Assembly: GCA_907163345.1 (NCBI GenBank)
Contig: CAJQUN010000014.1
Coordinates: forward strand, 434,001-498,000
Source: Haberlea rhodopensis
Taxonomy: Eukaryota; Streptophyta; Magnoliopsida; Lamiales; Gesneriaceae
Reading direction: 5' to 3'
Length of the DNA stretch: 64,000 nt
The translations under genes and the position numbers were made by a program. Below, one piece after another: positions 23,710 through 33,278 of the stretch. Within the stretch, counting starts at the first letter, position 1, and each line of letters starts with the position of its first letter. The notes under the pieces were generated by a model. The model saw nothing but the letters and a program-made list of their open reading frames with translations. It did not search any database and was not told where the DNA came from.

Positions 23710-23801
23710 AGACACCAAAAATGGTATTTTTGGGTGTTTTTGTGGGATTTTTGGTATTGGACTATTATTGGGTTCTAATATTGGTATTTGTGAATATGTA
23801 G

Positions 23802-23882
23802 AACCAACCCAGGTGGCAACGCAGCCAAGGAATTGAGGTCCAACCACATTCCACATTTTGGAAAGGTACGTAGTGGACGTAC
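23802..23882 (+). other. TekB 5' LTR exon-like segment and palindrome
   Basis: A 64-nt, ATG-free segment between TATGTAG and GGAAAG|GTACGT. The arms are GTACGT 23866-23871 and ACGTAC 23877-23882, with spacer AGTGG. Confidence 0.6.
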
Positions 23883-24109
23883 GGGCACCCAACGGTAACA
23901 TGTATTTTATATACTCATTGTTTATGCATTGTGGATGCGGGTATATATGTGGTATTGCATAGTGGATGCATATACATGTTGATTTATGCCATATGAGGTA
24001 TTGCATAGTGGATGCATATACATGGTAATTTATGCATATTGATGTTAGATGCATATTATGATTATTGGATGCACATCCCATGAGTCGTGGTCATCCTTTG
24101 ATGATTTTA

Positions 24110-24310
24110 ATGCTTGCCGCTTTTTGTATTGGTTCCGCCAAATGTGAAGCGAGGGGTGGGAGCGCCGCATGTCACATTTGAGCGTGGTTGTCATATGGGG
24201 CGAGGAAAGGGTATTTGCCGCTCTCTGTGAAGCGAGGGGTGGGAGCGCCGCATGTCCATTGTAGCGAGGTTATCCTATGCCGCCCATATGAATATAAGCG
24301 AGGGGCATTA
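24110..24310. repeat. GCGAGGGGTGGGAGCGCCGCATG modules in TekB 5' LTR
   Basis: Three imperfect modules of a GCGAGG block followed by CCGC, with near-identical AGCGAGGGGTGGGAGCGCCG twice. Similar modules, in opposite strand sense, lie at 16380-16800 in LardE. Confidence 0.8.
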
Positions 24311-24871
24311 AAATACACTGTGATGGACAGACTAGGGAATGGTGACCAATATATGGTACAGTTGAGATGGTATATAATTTCATGACATGTTTTGGCCATT
24401 AAAAATAATCTGTTGATTATACTCATGAGTTATGGTACAGGGACAACCAAACGGGAAGCGTTTGAAATGCATGGGAAAACAGGAAGTGTTTTATATTGAT
24501 TATGCATTTACGCTTTATCTTCATATTGTGTTGAATATGAATGATTATTATTGCTCATGTTTGGGGGTTGTCCTTGTAGGTACCTTTTTGGCATGATAGA
24601 TGGGCTTGAACGGGTTGAGACAGTGAGCTTCACGAGCATCTTTGGTAGATGAAAGGACAGGATTCTTTTGTATAGTGCCTACTCTAGGAGTAGCGTAAAA
24701 CTATAGTGGACACATTCATTTGTTGGAATGTAATTAATCCTTTTGGTAGTCCTTTATTTTGGCATGTAAATGCTTAAGCTCATAGACTCAACTTGTTTAC
24801 TCTACTCTGATCATTTATTTAGCTCTATTATGCCTTTATTCCGCACTTAAGGATTAGGGTCCTTACATTAG

Positions 24872-24883
24872 TGGTATCAGAGC
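24872..24883 (+). promoter_or_regulatory. TekB primer-binding site (tRNA-iMet)
   Basis: TGGTATCAGAGC, four bases after the LTR. Confidence 0.93.
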
Positions 24884-25076
24884 AGTGGTTAGAGAACCCG
24901 GGAACGAGTGAAGGGTAGCCTTAGCATGGTTGGCTAGGTGCTTACATTTGGAGCATGTTTATGCATGTGGTGCATATTATTGTATATCCTGTTATACTAA
25001 CATGCTTATATCACTCCTGTTATCTAACGACATGTTATATATTGCTTTGGATTGTTGTTAACATTTGTGTTACAGC

Positions 25077-28000
25077 ATGGCTGCTAATGAGGAAGTCGGA
25101 GATGTTGGGAGTGTAAATGCGAGTATTGGACAGGCTAATCCTCTACCTCCAGCGGCTGTGGGAATGGAACCAGTAGTCCAGTTATTACTACCGGGTGAGA
25201 TTAGCTTGACGCAGTTTCTGTCTTATCATCCGCCCCGGTTTGAGGGGACAGAGTCCGGAGAAGAGGCTGAAGAGTGGTTAGAGAGACTTGAACAGATCTT
25301 TGTATCGGCTCCGTGTGCTATTACTGCTTGGCTGAGGCTGGCGGAGTTCCAGTTGGCTAAGAAACCATTGATGTGGTGGAGGAGCACAGTGATGGAGATG
25401 AGAGCACTGGGTGCTGTGATTGACTGGACGCTCTTCAGGACCAGGTTCTTGAACCGATACTTCTCCGCGGCAGCAAGGCAGACAAAGGAGGATGAATTTA
25501 CCAATCTGAGGCAAGGGAACATGACCGTAGCAGATTATGCCACACAGTACTCATCACTACTGAGGTATGTCCCCCATATTGCCTCTGATGGACGTGCCAA
25601 GATGAGAAATTTCATGAAAGGACTGCGACCGGAGCTCTATGACCGGGTTATCATCAATAACCCAACTTCTTTTGATGATGCTCTCACAAGAGCGGATCTT
25701 GCTGAGCTAGGAGTGGGAGCTTATGCCATGCCACCACCGGTACCGCAACAGAGGCAGACTAGTGACAGTTTGAGACCTCGGGGTGAGTCATTTAAACCCC
25801 GTGGTGCCTCTTCATCTTCACGGTATGGTGGGAAGAAACACTTTGGACAGAAGCAGGATAACAAGAAGGGAAATTGGTCGGCCAATCGAGGATCTTCACA
25901 GGGGGATAGGCCGGGAGAGCCTAAGTGCAACAATTGTGGAGGGCCGCATTCTTCAAATAAGTGTCCTGCATGTTATGTATGTGGCAGGATGGGCCACATT
26001 GCTCGATATTGTCCCACCAGGGGAGGCCAGTCAGAGTATCAGGGCAACAGGCCGAGATTTGAGGACAGGACAGTGCAGCAGAGGCAACAGTTTGGGCCTC
26101 GTCCATTGGGAGGTCAGACAGTGGGACCACCCCAGGGGCAAGTATATGCACTGACCAGGGAGCAGGCTCAGGCAGCCCCGGAGGAGGTGATTGCCGGTAC
26201 GTGCCATTTATTTACGTACCCTGCTTTTGTTTTGATAGATACAGGTGCCTCCCATTCCTTTGTGTCTGTGGGATTTGTGGAAAGACACCATATGCGCACG
26301 TCTCCTTTGCCCACGCCTCTTTTGGTCTCGACACCCACTGGAAGAAACGTCGTTGCTGATCAGTTTTTGGCAGATAGCCTCATTTATTTTGAGGGCAACG
26401 AGTTGAGATCAGACTTGATTGTGCTGGGTATGTCAGACTTTGACTGCATCTTGGGTATTGATATTCTGAACAGATATCAGGCAGTGGTAGATTGCCGGCA
26501 GAGAACAGTGAAGTTCAGACCTGAGTTGGGCAGTCAGTGGACTTTCTTTGGCAACGGGTCTCGTGCGAAGATTCCGTTGATTTCAGCGATCAAGATGTCT
26601 CAGCTGTTGGAACGTGGGCACACGGGCTATCTTATTTATGCCGTGGACACGTCTGAAAAGAGTAAAGAACTGAAGGTTGAGGATGTACCAGTTGTGGCAG
26701 AATTTGCTGATGTATTTCCAGAAGAGATCCCAGGATTTCCACCGGCTAGGGAAGTTGAATTTGGGATCGAGTTGCTGCCAGGGACATCCGCTATCTCTCG
26801 TGCACCTTATAGGATGGCACCGGCAGAGTTGAGAGAGTTGAAAGAGCAGTTGCAGGATCTCTTGGACAGGGGTTATATACGCCCGAGCGTGTCGCCATGG
26901 GGCGCACCAGTTCTCTTTGTGAAGAAGAAGGACGGTTCGATGCGGTTGTGCATCGATTACCGGCAGCTGAACAAGGCTACAGTGAAGAACAAGTATCCTC
27001 TCCCAAGGATAGATGATTTATTTGATCAGTTGCAAGGTACCAGGGTGTATAGCAAGATTGATTTGAGATCCGGGTATCATCAGATTCGGGTCAGAGAGGA
27101 AGATGTGCAGAAGACAGCGTTCCGGACTCGCTACGGGCATTATGAGTTCTTAGTAATGCCGTTCGGTGTGACGAATGCTCCAGCAGTCTTCATGAGTCTG
27201 ATGAATAGAGTGTTTCAGCAGTATCTTGATCAGTTCGTCATCGTGTTTATTGACGACATTCTTATCTACTCCCGGAGCGAGGAAGATCATGTGAAACACT
27301 TGAGGACAGTGCTTCAGATTCTCAGAGAGCATCAGTTGTATGCTAAGCTCAGTAAGTGTGAATTTTGGCTGAGCAGTGTAGTGTTTCTGGGGCATGTCAT
27401 TTCGAGCAGCGGGATATCAGTAGACCCGAAGAAGATTGAGGCTGTGATGGAGTGGACTGCCCCCACTTCTGTACCTGAGATCCGGAGTTTCCTTGGTTTG
27501 GCCGGGTATTATCGGCGCTTTGTCGAGGGCTTTTCGAAGATTGCCAAGCCGCTGACTCAGTTGACTCAGAAAGGAGTGCCTTTCTTTTGGTCAGAAGCTT
27601 GTGAGGAGAGCTTCCAGGAGTTGAAGCACCGGTTGACGACGGCGCCAGTGTTAGTAATTCCGACGGAGAACTCCAGATTTGTTCTGTATACTGATGCATC
27701 ACTGCAGGGCCTTGGATGTGTTCTGATGCAAGATAAGCATGTGGTAGCTTATGCATCGAGGCAGTTGAAGCCGCATGAGACCAGATATCCAGTTCATGAC
27801 TTGGAATTGGCGGCTATCATCTTCGCCCTGAAGATCTGGAGGCACTACTTATATGGCACTTCATTCACCATATACACGGATCACAAGAGCCTCAAGTTTC
27901 TATTCACTCAGGCGGAGTTGAACATGAGACAGAGGAGATGGATGGACCTACTCAAGGACTATGATTGCGAGATTGAGTACCATCCGGGAAAGGCCAATTT

Positions 28001-29405
28001 GACAGCAGACGCTTTGAGCCGGAAAGTAAGGAGTTCTGCTGAGGACGTCATCCATTTGTCGGCTATGATGACCTCCTATTGCCATATGGGCTATGACTTT
28101 GACATTGGTGCATCACCAGTGTATGTCTCTACCTTATTAGCTGAGCCAGATATTTATGAGAATATCAGGAGAGCTCAGAGATCAGATGCTGAGGTTCAGA
28201 GATGGTTGTCTATAGTGCATCTTGGTCAGCCGACGAAGTTCAGAGTGGCCGACGACGGATCTTTGAGATTGGGTAACCGCTGGGTAGTTCCGAGTGCGCC
28301 GGAGTTGCGTAAGGAAATCTTGGAGCGAGCTCACAGTAGCAGACTTAGCATCCACCCAGGCGGGAAGAAGATGTACAGAGATCTGCGTGGTCAGTTTTGG
28401 TGGAAGAGAATGAAGTCCGATGTCGTCGCTTTTGTGAAGAGGTGTTTGATCTGCCAGCAGGTTAAGGCAGAGAGACAGAGACCTGGCGGCGAATTGAGAA
28501 GCTTGGAGATACCGAAGTGGAAGTGGGAGCACATTTCCATGGACTTCGTGACTCATTTGCCGAGGAGTGCTTCAGGCTTCGATGCTATTTGGGTGATTGT
28601 GGACAGATTGACCAAGGTAGCCCACTTTATCCCCTATAGCATGACATTTACGTTTTTGAGGATGGCGCAGCTGTATGTTAGAGATGTGGTGAGATTGCAT
28701 GGGATTCCCGTTTCTATTGTGTCAGATCGAGATCCGCGATTCACATCTCATTTTTGGGAAGGCCTTCAGTCAGCTTTGGGAACTGAGGTCAGATTGAGCA
28801 CTGCTTATCATCCTCAGACGGATGGCCAGACCGAGCGCACTATTCAGACGCTCGAGGACATGTTAAGAGCTTGTGTTTTGGAGTTCGATGCTTCTTGGCA
28901 GGATTCAGTGCCTTTGGTAGAGTTTTCGTATAACAATAGCTACCAGGCAAGTATTCAGATGGCTCCGTTTGAAGCTCTTTATGGCAGACGATGTAGATCG
29001 CCCTTGTGTTGGGACGATTTAGACAGTAGATCAGTCGGAGGGCCTGAGTTGATCCGGGAAATGGAAGAGAAGATAAAGACTATTAGGCAGAAAATGAAAG
29101 CGGCCCAAGACAGACAGGCAGCTTATGCAAATAAACGGCGGAGACCGTTAGAGTTTCAGTTGGGAGATAAGGTCTTTTTGAAGATCTCGCCTTTCAGAGG
29201 CGTTGTGCGGTTTGGGATGCGCGGGAAACTGTCTCCGAGGTATGTTGGACCGTACGAGATTTTGCAGCGCATTGGCACATTGGCTTACCGACTGGCTTTG
29301 CCGCCTTCTTTATCTGGGATACATGATGTGTTTCATGTATCGATGCTGCGAAAGTATGAGCCGGATCCGTCTCACGTGTTACACAGCCTTCCGAAGTTCA
29401 GTTAG
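25077..29405 (+). CDS. TekB gag-pol polyprotein (1442 aa), lacks its chromodomain tail
   Basis: Single frame from ATG 25077 (upstream codons are in the leader; an acceptor-like TTACAG ends at 25075). Gag occupies about residues 1-330, with two zinc knuckles: CNNCGGPHSSNKC (284-296, spacing 2-3-4) and CYVCGRMGHIARYC (299-312, classical 2-4-4). The protease DTGAS begins at 388. RT has catalytic D726 and D727 in VFIDDILIYS. RNase H has D873 in LYTDASLQGL. Integrase has the zinc region (H1093, C1123, C1126) and the triad D1156, D1217, E1253 with 35 residues between the last two. It packages, copies and integrates the element RNA. A 2-bp CA insertion near 29383 ends the frame early, so the chromodomain is not fused. 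Apart from that I see no lesion. The clade call (Tekay/Del) rests on family knowledge. Confidence 0.96.
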   Translation: MAANEEVGDVGSVNASIGQANPLPPAAVGMEPVVQLLLPGEISLTQFLSYHPPRFEGTESGEEAEEWLERLEQIFVSAPCAITAWLRLAEFQLAKKPLMWWRSTVMEMRALGAVIDWTLFRTRFLNRYFSAAARQTKEDEFTNLRQGNMTVADYATQYSSLLRYVPHIASDGRAKMRNFMKGLRPELYDRVIINNPTSFDDALTRADLAELGVGAYAMPPPVPQQRQTSDSLRPRGESFKPRGASSSSRYGGKKHFGQKQDNKKGNWSANRGSSQGDRPGEPKCNNCGGPHSSNKCPACYVCGRMGHIARYCPTRGGQSEYQGNRPRFEDRTVQQRQQFGPRPLGGQTVGPPQGQVYALTREQAQAAPEEVIAGTCHLFTYPAFVLIDTGASHSFVSVGFVERHHMRTSPLPTPLLVSTPTGRNVVADQFLADSLIYFEGNELRSDLIVLGMSDFDCILGIDILNRYQAVVDCRQRTVKFRPELGSQWTFFGNGSRAKIPLISAIKMSQLLERGHTGYLIYAVDTSEKSKELKVEDVPVVAEFADVFPEEIPGFPPAREVEFGIELLPGTSAISRAPYRMAPAELRELKEQLQDLLDRGYIRPSVSPWGAPVLFVKKKDGSMRLCIDYRQLNKATVKNKYPLPRIDDLFDQLQGTRVYSKIDLRSGYHQIRVREEDVQKTAFRTRYGHYEFLVMPFGVTNAPAVFMSLMNRVFQQYLDQFVIVFIDDILIYSRSEEDHVKHLRTVLQILREHQLYAKLSKCEFWLSSVVFLGHVISSSGISVDPKKIEAVMEWTAPTSVPEIRSFLGLAGYYRRFVEGFSKIAKPLTQLTQKGVPFFWSEACEESFQELKHRLTTAPVLVIPTENSRFVLYTDASLQGLGCVLMQDKHVVAYASRQLKPHETRYPVHDLELAAIIFALKIWRHYLYGTSFTIYTDHKSLKFLFTQAELNMRQRRWMDLLKDYDCEIEYHPGKANLTADALSRKVRSSAEDVIHLSAMMTSYCHMGYDFDIGASPVYVSTLLAEPDIYENIRRAQRSDAEVQRWLSIVHLGQPTKFRVADDGSLRLGNRWVVPSAPELRKEILERAHSSRLSIHPGGKKMYRDLRGQFWWKRMKSDVVAFVKRCLICQQVKAERQRPGGELRSLEIPKWKWEHISMDFVTHLPRSASGFDAIWVIVDRLTKVAHFIPYSMTFTFLRMAQLYVRDVVRLHGIPVSIVSDRDPRFTSHFWEGLQSALGTEVRLSTAYHPQTDGQTERTIQTLEDMLRACVLEFDASWQDSVPLVEFSYNNSYQASIQMAPFEALYGRRCRSPLCWDDLDSRSVGGPELIREMEEKIKTIRQKMKAAQDRQAAYANKRRRPLEFQLGDKVFLKISPFRGVVRFGMRGKLSPRYVGPYEILQRIGTLAYRLALPPSLSGIHDVFHVSMLRKYEPDPSHVLHSLPKFS

Positions 29406-29644
29406 AGTCAGATATATCTTATGTGGAACGGCCTGTTAGAATTCTGGACAGAGCAGACCGTAGACTTCGGAACAAAGTGATACCGATGATCAAAGTTCAG
29501 TGGGATCGCAGGGGTGTCGAGGAGGCTACGTGGGAGACGGAGCAGCATATGGTGCAGCACTACCCGGAACTATTCTCTGGTATGAGTTTATGTTTAGTTT
29601 CTGTTGGGGTAAGTGCATGTGATTTCGAGGACGAAATCTTATAA
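29406..29644 (+). pseudogene. TekB chromodomain-like tail, out of frame
   Basis: Two bases out of phase with the main frame lies the block RPVRILDRADRRLRNKV ... VQWDRRGVEEATWETEQHM, continuing to a TAA at 29642. In TekD and TekA2 the equivalent block is in frame with integrase, apart from nonsense codons. It resembles the C-terminal chromodomain of chromoviruses, which is known to guide integration through histone marks. It is no longer part of the encoded polyprotein here unless frameshifting occurs. Confidence 0.85.
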
Positions 29645-29656
29645 GTAGGGGAGTAT
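29621..29656 (+). promoter_or_regulatory. TekB terminal hairpin and polypurine tract
   Basis: GATTTCGAGGACGAAATC (29621-29638), then AGTAGGGGAGTAT, directly before the 3' LTR. Confidence 0.8.
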
Positions 29657-30409
29657 TGTGACATCCCCGAAATGGTTAATTGCTATTGGGCTTTAATTGT
29701 GTTTACATGATTAATTATGTGGTAATTGATTATGTTTTGGGATTTATTTACCTTATGGAGAATGCATGGTCATATGGATAGGGTGACCCGGGGTTGCATT
29801 TCAAGGTGCATGTGGTGCATGTTGGGTAAATATTATGGGAAGCATGATTTATTTGCCTTGGTTAGCAATTTATTAGAAATCATGTGTTAATTGATATTAT
29901 GGTGCATTTTGAGTAAATGCTTTGAAAAATATCATGTTGGGGTGTTTTATACACCATGGGATTCTTTGGCATGCATTTTAAATTAAAAAACGCACCCTTT
30001 ATTTCCAACTCTTATAACACTTTACCAAAATCATTTCCAAACACCCAAACCCTTCTCTTTTCTTCACATTTTCGTTCTTGAGCTTTAAGGTGGAGAGAAG
30101 TCCTTGCAAAATCTTGTTTTGAGGAGATTGTTGGGTGATTTGAGATCCCCAAGAGGTATGGGTACCTCATTGTTAATTTTGTAAGGTTTTATTTGAGTTT
30201 AGTTTGGTTTTAAAGGGTTTAAAATGGGTTTGAGTTGGGTGTTGTGGTTTTGGTAGTGTTTTGGTTGGATGTGGTATATTTGAGTTTGTTATGATGTTTA
30301 GTGTTGGTTTTGAGTTATTGGTATTGGTTGGTGTTGGTGTATGTGGGTTTAGATGAGTTGGGGAAAGAGATGGGTGAATAGTGCCCGAATCTCGATTTCC
30401 CGCAGCTCG

Positions 30410-30618
30410 GCGATCGATCGGCGATTTTCTCGCGATCGATCGCGAGCAGCAGGGCTGAGGCAGTAAGCCTCAGCGATCGATCGCGAGCTTGGCGCGATCG
30501 ATCGGCGAGGCCGCGATCGATCGGCGCTAGCTCCGCGATCGATCGCGGATTGTGCAATTTTGTTGCCCGAGACAGTGTGTTCTCGCGATCGATCGGGGCT
30601 TGATGGCGATCGATCGCG
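30410..30618. repeat. GATCGATCG palindrome cluster in TekB 3' LTR
   Basis: Eight cores. Two of the LTR-LTR differences fall between cores and none falls inside one. Confidence 0.93.
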
Positions 30619-30710
30619 AGACACCAAAAATGGTATTTTTGGGTGTTTTTGTGGGATTTTTGGTATTGGACTATTATTGGGTTCTAATATTGGTATTTGT
30701 GAATATGTAG

Positions 30711-30791
30711 AACCAACCCAGGTGGCAACGCAGCCAAGGAATTGAGGTCCAACCACATTCCACATTTTGGAAAGGTACGTAGTGGACGTAC
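30711..30791 (+). other. TekB 3' LTR exon-like segment and palindrome
   Basis: Identical to 23802-23882. Confidence 0.6.
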
Positions 30792-31781
30792 GGGCACCCA
30801 ACGGTAACATGTATTTTATATACTCATTGTTTATGCATTGTGGATGCGGGTATATATGTGGTATTGCATAGTGGATGCATATACATGTTGATTTATGCCA
30901 TATGAGGTATTGCATAGTGGATGCATATACATGGTAATTTATGCATATTGATGTTAGATGCATATTATGATTATTGGATGCACATCCCATGAGTCGTGGT
31001 CATCCTTTGATGATTTTAATGCTTGCCGCTTTTTGTATTGGTTCCGCCAAATGTGAAGCGAGGGGTGGGAGCGCCGCATGTCACATTTGAGCGTGGTTGT
31101 CATATGGGGCGAGGAAAGGGTATTTGCCGCTCTCTGTGAAGCTAGGGGTGGGAGCGCCGCATGTCCATTGTAGCGAGGTTATCCTATGCCACCCATATGA
31201 ATATAAGCGAGGGGCATTAAAATACACTGTGATGGACAGACTAGGGAATGGTGACCAATATATGGTACAGTTGAGATGGTATATAATGTCATGACATGTT
31301 TTGGCCATTAAAAATAATCTGTTGATCATACTCATGAGTTATGGTACAGGGACAACCAAACGGGAAGCGTTTGAAATGCATGGGAAAACAGGAAGTGTTT
31401 TATATTGATTATGCATTTACGCTTTATCTTCATATTGTGTTGAATATGAATGATTATTATTGCTCATGTTTGGGGGTTGTCCTTGTAGGTACCTTTTTGG
31501 CATGATAGATGGGCTTGAACGGGTTGAGACAGTGAGCTTCACGAGCATCTTTGGTAGATGAAAGGACAGGATTCTTTTGTATAGTGCCTACTCTAGGAGT
31601 AGCGTAAAACTATAGTGGACACATTCATTTGTTGGAATGTAATTAATCCTTTTGGTAGTCCTTTATTTTGGCATGTAAATGCTTAAGCTCATAGACTCAA
31701 CTTGTTTACTCTACTCTGATCATTTATTTAGCTCTATTATGCCTTTATTCCGCACTTAAGGATTAGGGTCCTTACATAGGC

Positions 31782-33278
31782 TCACGGCCGAGGCCACCTA
31801 GGTGCTAGGGTTTCGAACCCTAGTCACCATGGCTCGGCCGCCGCTACTAAGTGGCTAGGGTTTTGAACCCTAGTCAAATTGGCCTCTCGGCCGCCGCCTA
31901 GGAGCTAGGGTTCGGACCCTGGCTCGAGCATGGGTCAAGCCGTCGCACTATCTAGGGTTTTGAACTCTTTTGGCTCGATAAAGTATTGAGAAGGTGCAAG
32001 TTGGCTCGATAGAACCAAGATGGTGCAAGGCGGCTAGGGTTTTGAACCCTAGCAGCGCCGCACCCAAGCCGCCGCATGGACCATGGCTCGGCCATGGGCT
32101 AGGGTTTCGAACCCTAGGCCCACTATTGGTCCAGCCGTGGGTCTTGGTTCGAATCATGGTGGTTCGTGTTTTAGTCGCTTTAGTTCGTGGCATGTGATGT
32201 CCCGAGCGTACGATAATTTTTCAAAAATTATTTTACAGTTTTAATTAAAATTAAATTTAAAATGTTTAGAATTTAATTAATTAAATGTTAATGCATGCTT
32301 TATGTGTTGTTTGAGCATGGTGCGTGGTTATAGCCCTTTGACCTATTAGATAGGATTTGTGAATGATTGTAATTTATAATACGACCTGCGTGTCGTGCCT
32401 TTCTCTATTTCATTCTAAATGTTATCCCTCCCCTATGTTCCCCTCGAATGTGAATCGAGAAATTCTATATCTTGTAAAATAGTGTAGTTTATTTTATTGA
32501 TGGTGATCAATGAAGATGGAGCATCGTGCCGGGATGAGGAGGCCATTCACAAATTGGAGCCAAAGGAAGGTGCTTATGAAGTTACCTTAGGTTGACTCAT
32601 AGGAGTTTCTCATTGGCTTGAGAAACTCATTAGTAGGGGCTATAACCATGTCACGTTTTAATTATGTATGTTGATGCATGATTTATCTTATGTTTTAGTT
32701 TGATAATAGTATTACACATATATGTAGATATGTATACAACTATATGTAGTGGACATATTTTAAATTATCAAATTAATCATGAGATCAATAAATCCCTCTA
32801 AAATATTAAGTTTTAGATGCCTTCCAAATAAAAGTACTCGTCAATAACTTCGATTGTACATGTGTGGGTTTGCCAAAGCAAAGCACCGTGGCAATCTTAG
32901 TAAGGCGCGAAAGGATAAAAGTGATATCCGTCATACTTTAATTGGGTACGACTTAACTAGGTTATCTCAATAGGATTGGGAACCTAGAGGCATGTGTTGG
33001 ATTATAATTCATTTGATGAATTGAACAAAGTGTTGTTCGTCCAACTATCCAAGAATTATATGTGATGTAATTGACAAAGTGTTGTCTACCTAAATAACCG
33101 AGTCTTGGGCGATTAGCCAAAGCTAACTCAAGATTAGGCGAAATATGGATCTTGGCCCACTAAAAGTTTCGAGGGTTGATATTTTTCAAATAAAATAGTG
33201 GGAGTATCATTTAATATAAGACCATGTTAAATGATTTAAATCATAAACTTATTTTGCATATTTATATTGTAGATATCC
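31782..33278 (+). promoter_or_regulatory. Cop1 leader with repeated CTAGGGTT palindromes
   Basis: Untranslated leader between the primer site and the gag ATG; its first 210 bases are at 22538-22747. From 31800 to 32120 it holds about six copies of a motif like CTAGGGTTTCGAACCCTAG, itself an inverted repeat, spaced 45-70 bp and embedded in GGCTCGGCC-rich DNA. The remainder (32200-33278) is AT-rich with no gene. A role in RNA dimerisation or packaging is possible but unproven. Confidence 0.8.

Larger units (their letters stand above)
22748..24867 (+). mobile_element. TekB 5' LTR (2120 bp)
   Basis: Possible TATA CTTATAACAC near 23101, donor-like CAAGAG|GTATGG (GT at 23247), GATCGATCG cluster 23511-23709, acceptor-like TATGTAG ending 23801, exon-like 23802-23865, GCGAGG...CCGC minisatellite (24110-24310), and acceptor-like TCCTTGTAG ending 24579. 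Confidence 0.95.
22748..31776 (+). mobile_element. TekB: youngest, near-intact chromodomain gypsy element
   Basis: It runs from TGTGACATCC to ...GTCCTTACA, flanked by taggc (22743-22747, 31777-31781), and is inserted in the Cop1 leader. Both LTRs are 2120 bp (22748-24867, 29657-31776) with about seven differences by eye. The internal region has the PBS at 24872, one long gag-pol frame 25077-29405, a shifted chromodomain tail to 29644, and a hairpin plus PPT before the 3' LTR. It is the only element here that might supply active enzymes. Confidence 0.97.
29657..31776 (+). mobile_element. TekB 3' LTR (2120 bp)
   Basis: Same length as the 5' LTR, with about seven substitutions. The palindrome cluster is at 30410-30618, the exon-like segment at 30711-30774, and the palindrome arms at 30775-30780 and 30786-30791. 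None of the differences I saw touches the palindrome arms or the splice-like sites. Confidence 0.96.

Noticed and set aside
23440..24081. A 213-codon minus-strand frame identical in both TekB LTRs (also 30349-30990)
   Set aside because: It reads the GATCGATCG repeats as Asp-Arg-Ser and Ser-Ile-Ala runs. It is identical only because the LTRs are nearly identical.
31782..32197. The GC-rich CTAGGGTT block as telomeric repeat or host gene exon
   Set aside because: The unit is not the plant telomere heptamer in tandem, and the block lies inside the Cop1 leader between its primer site and gag.
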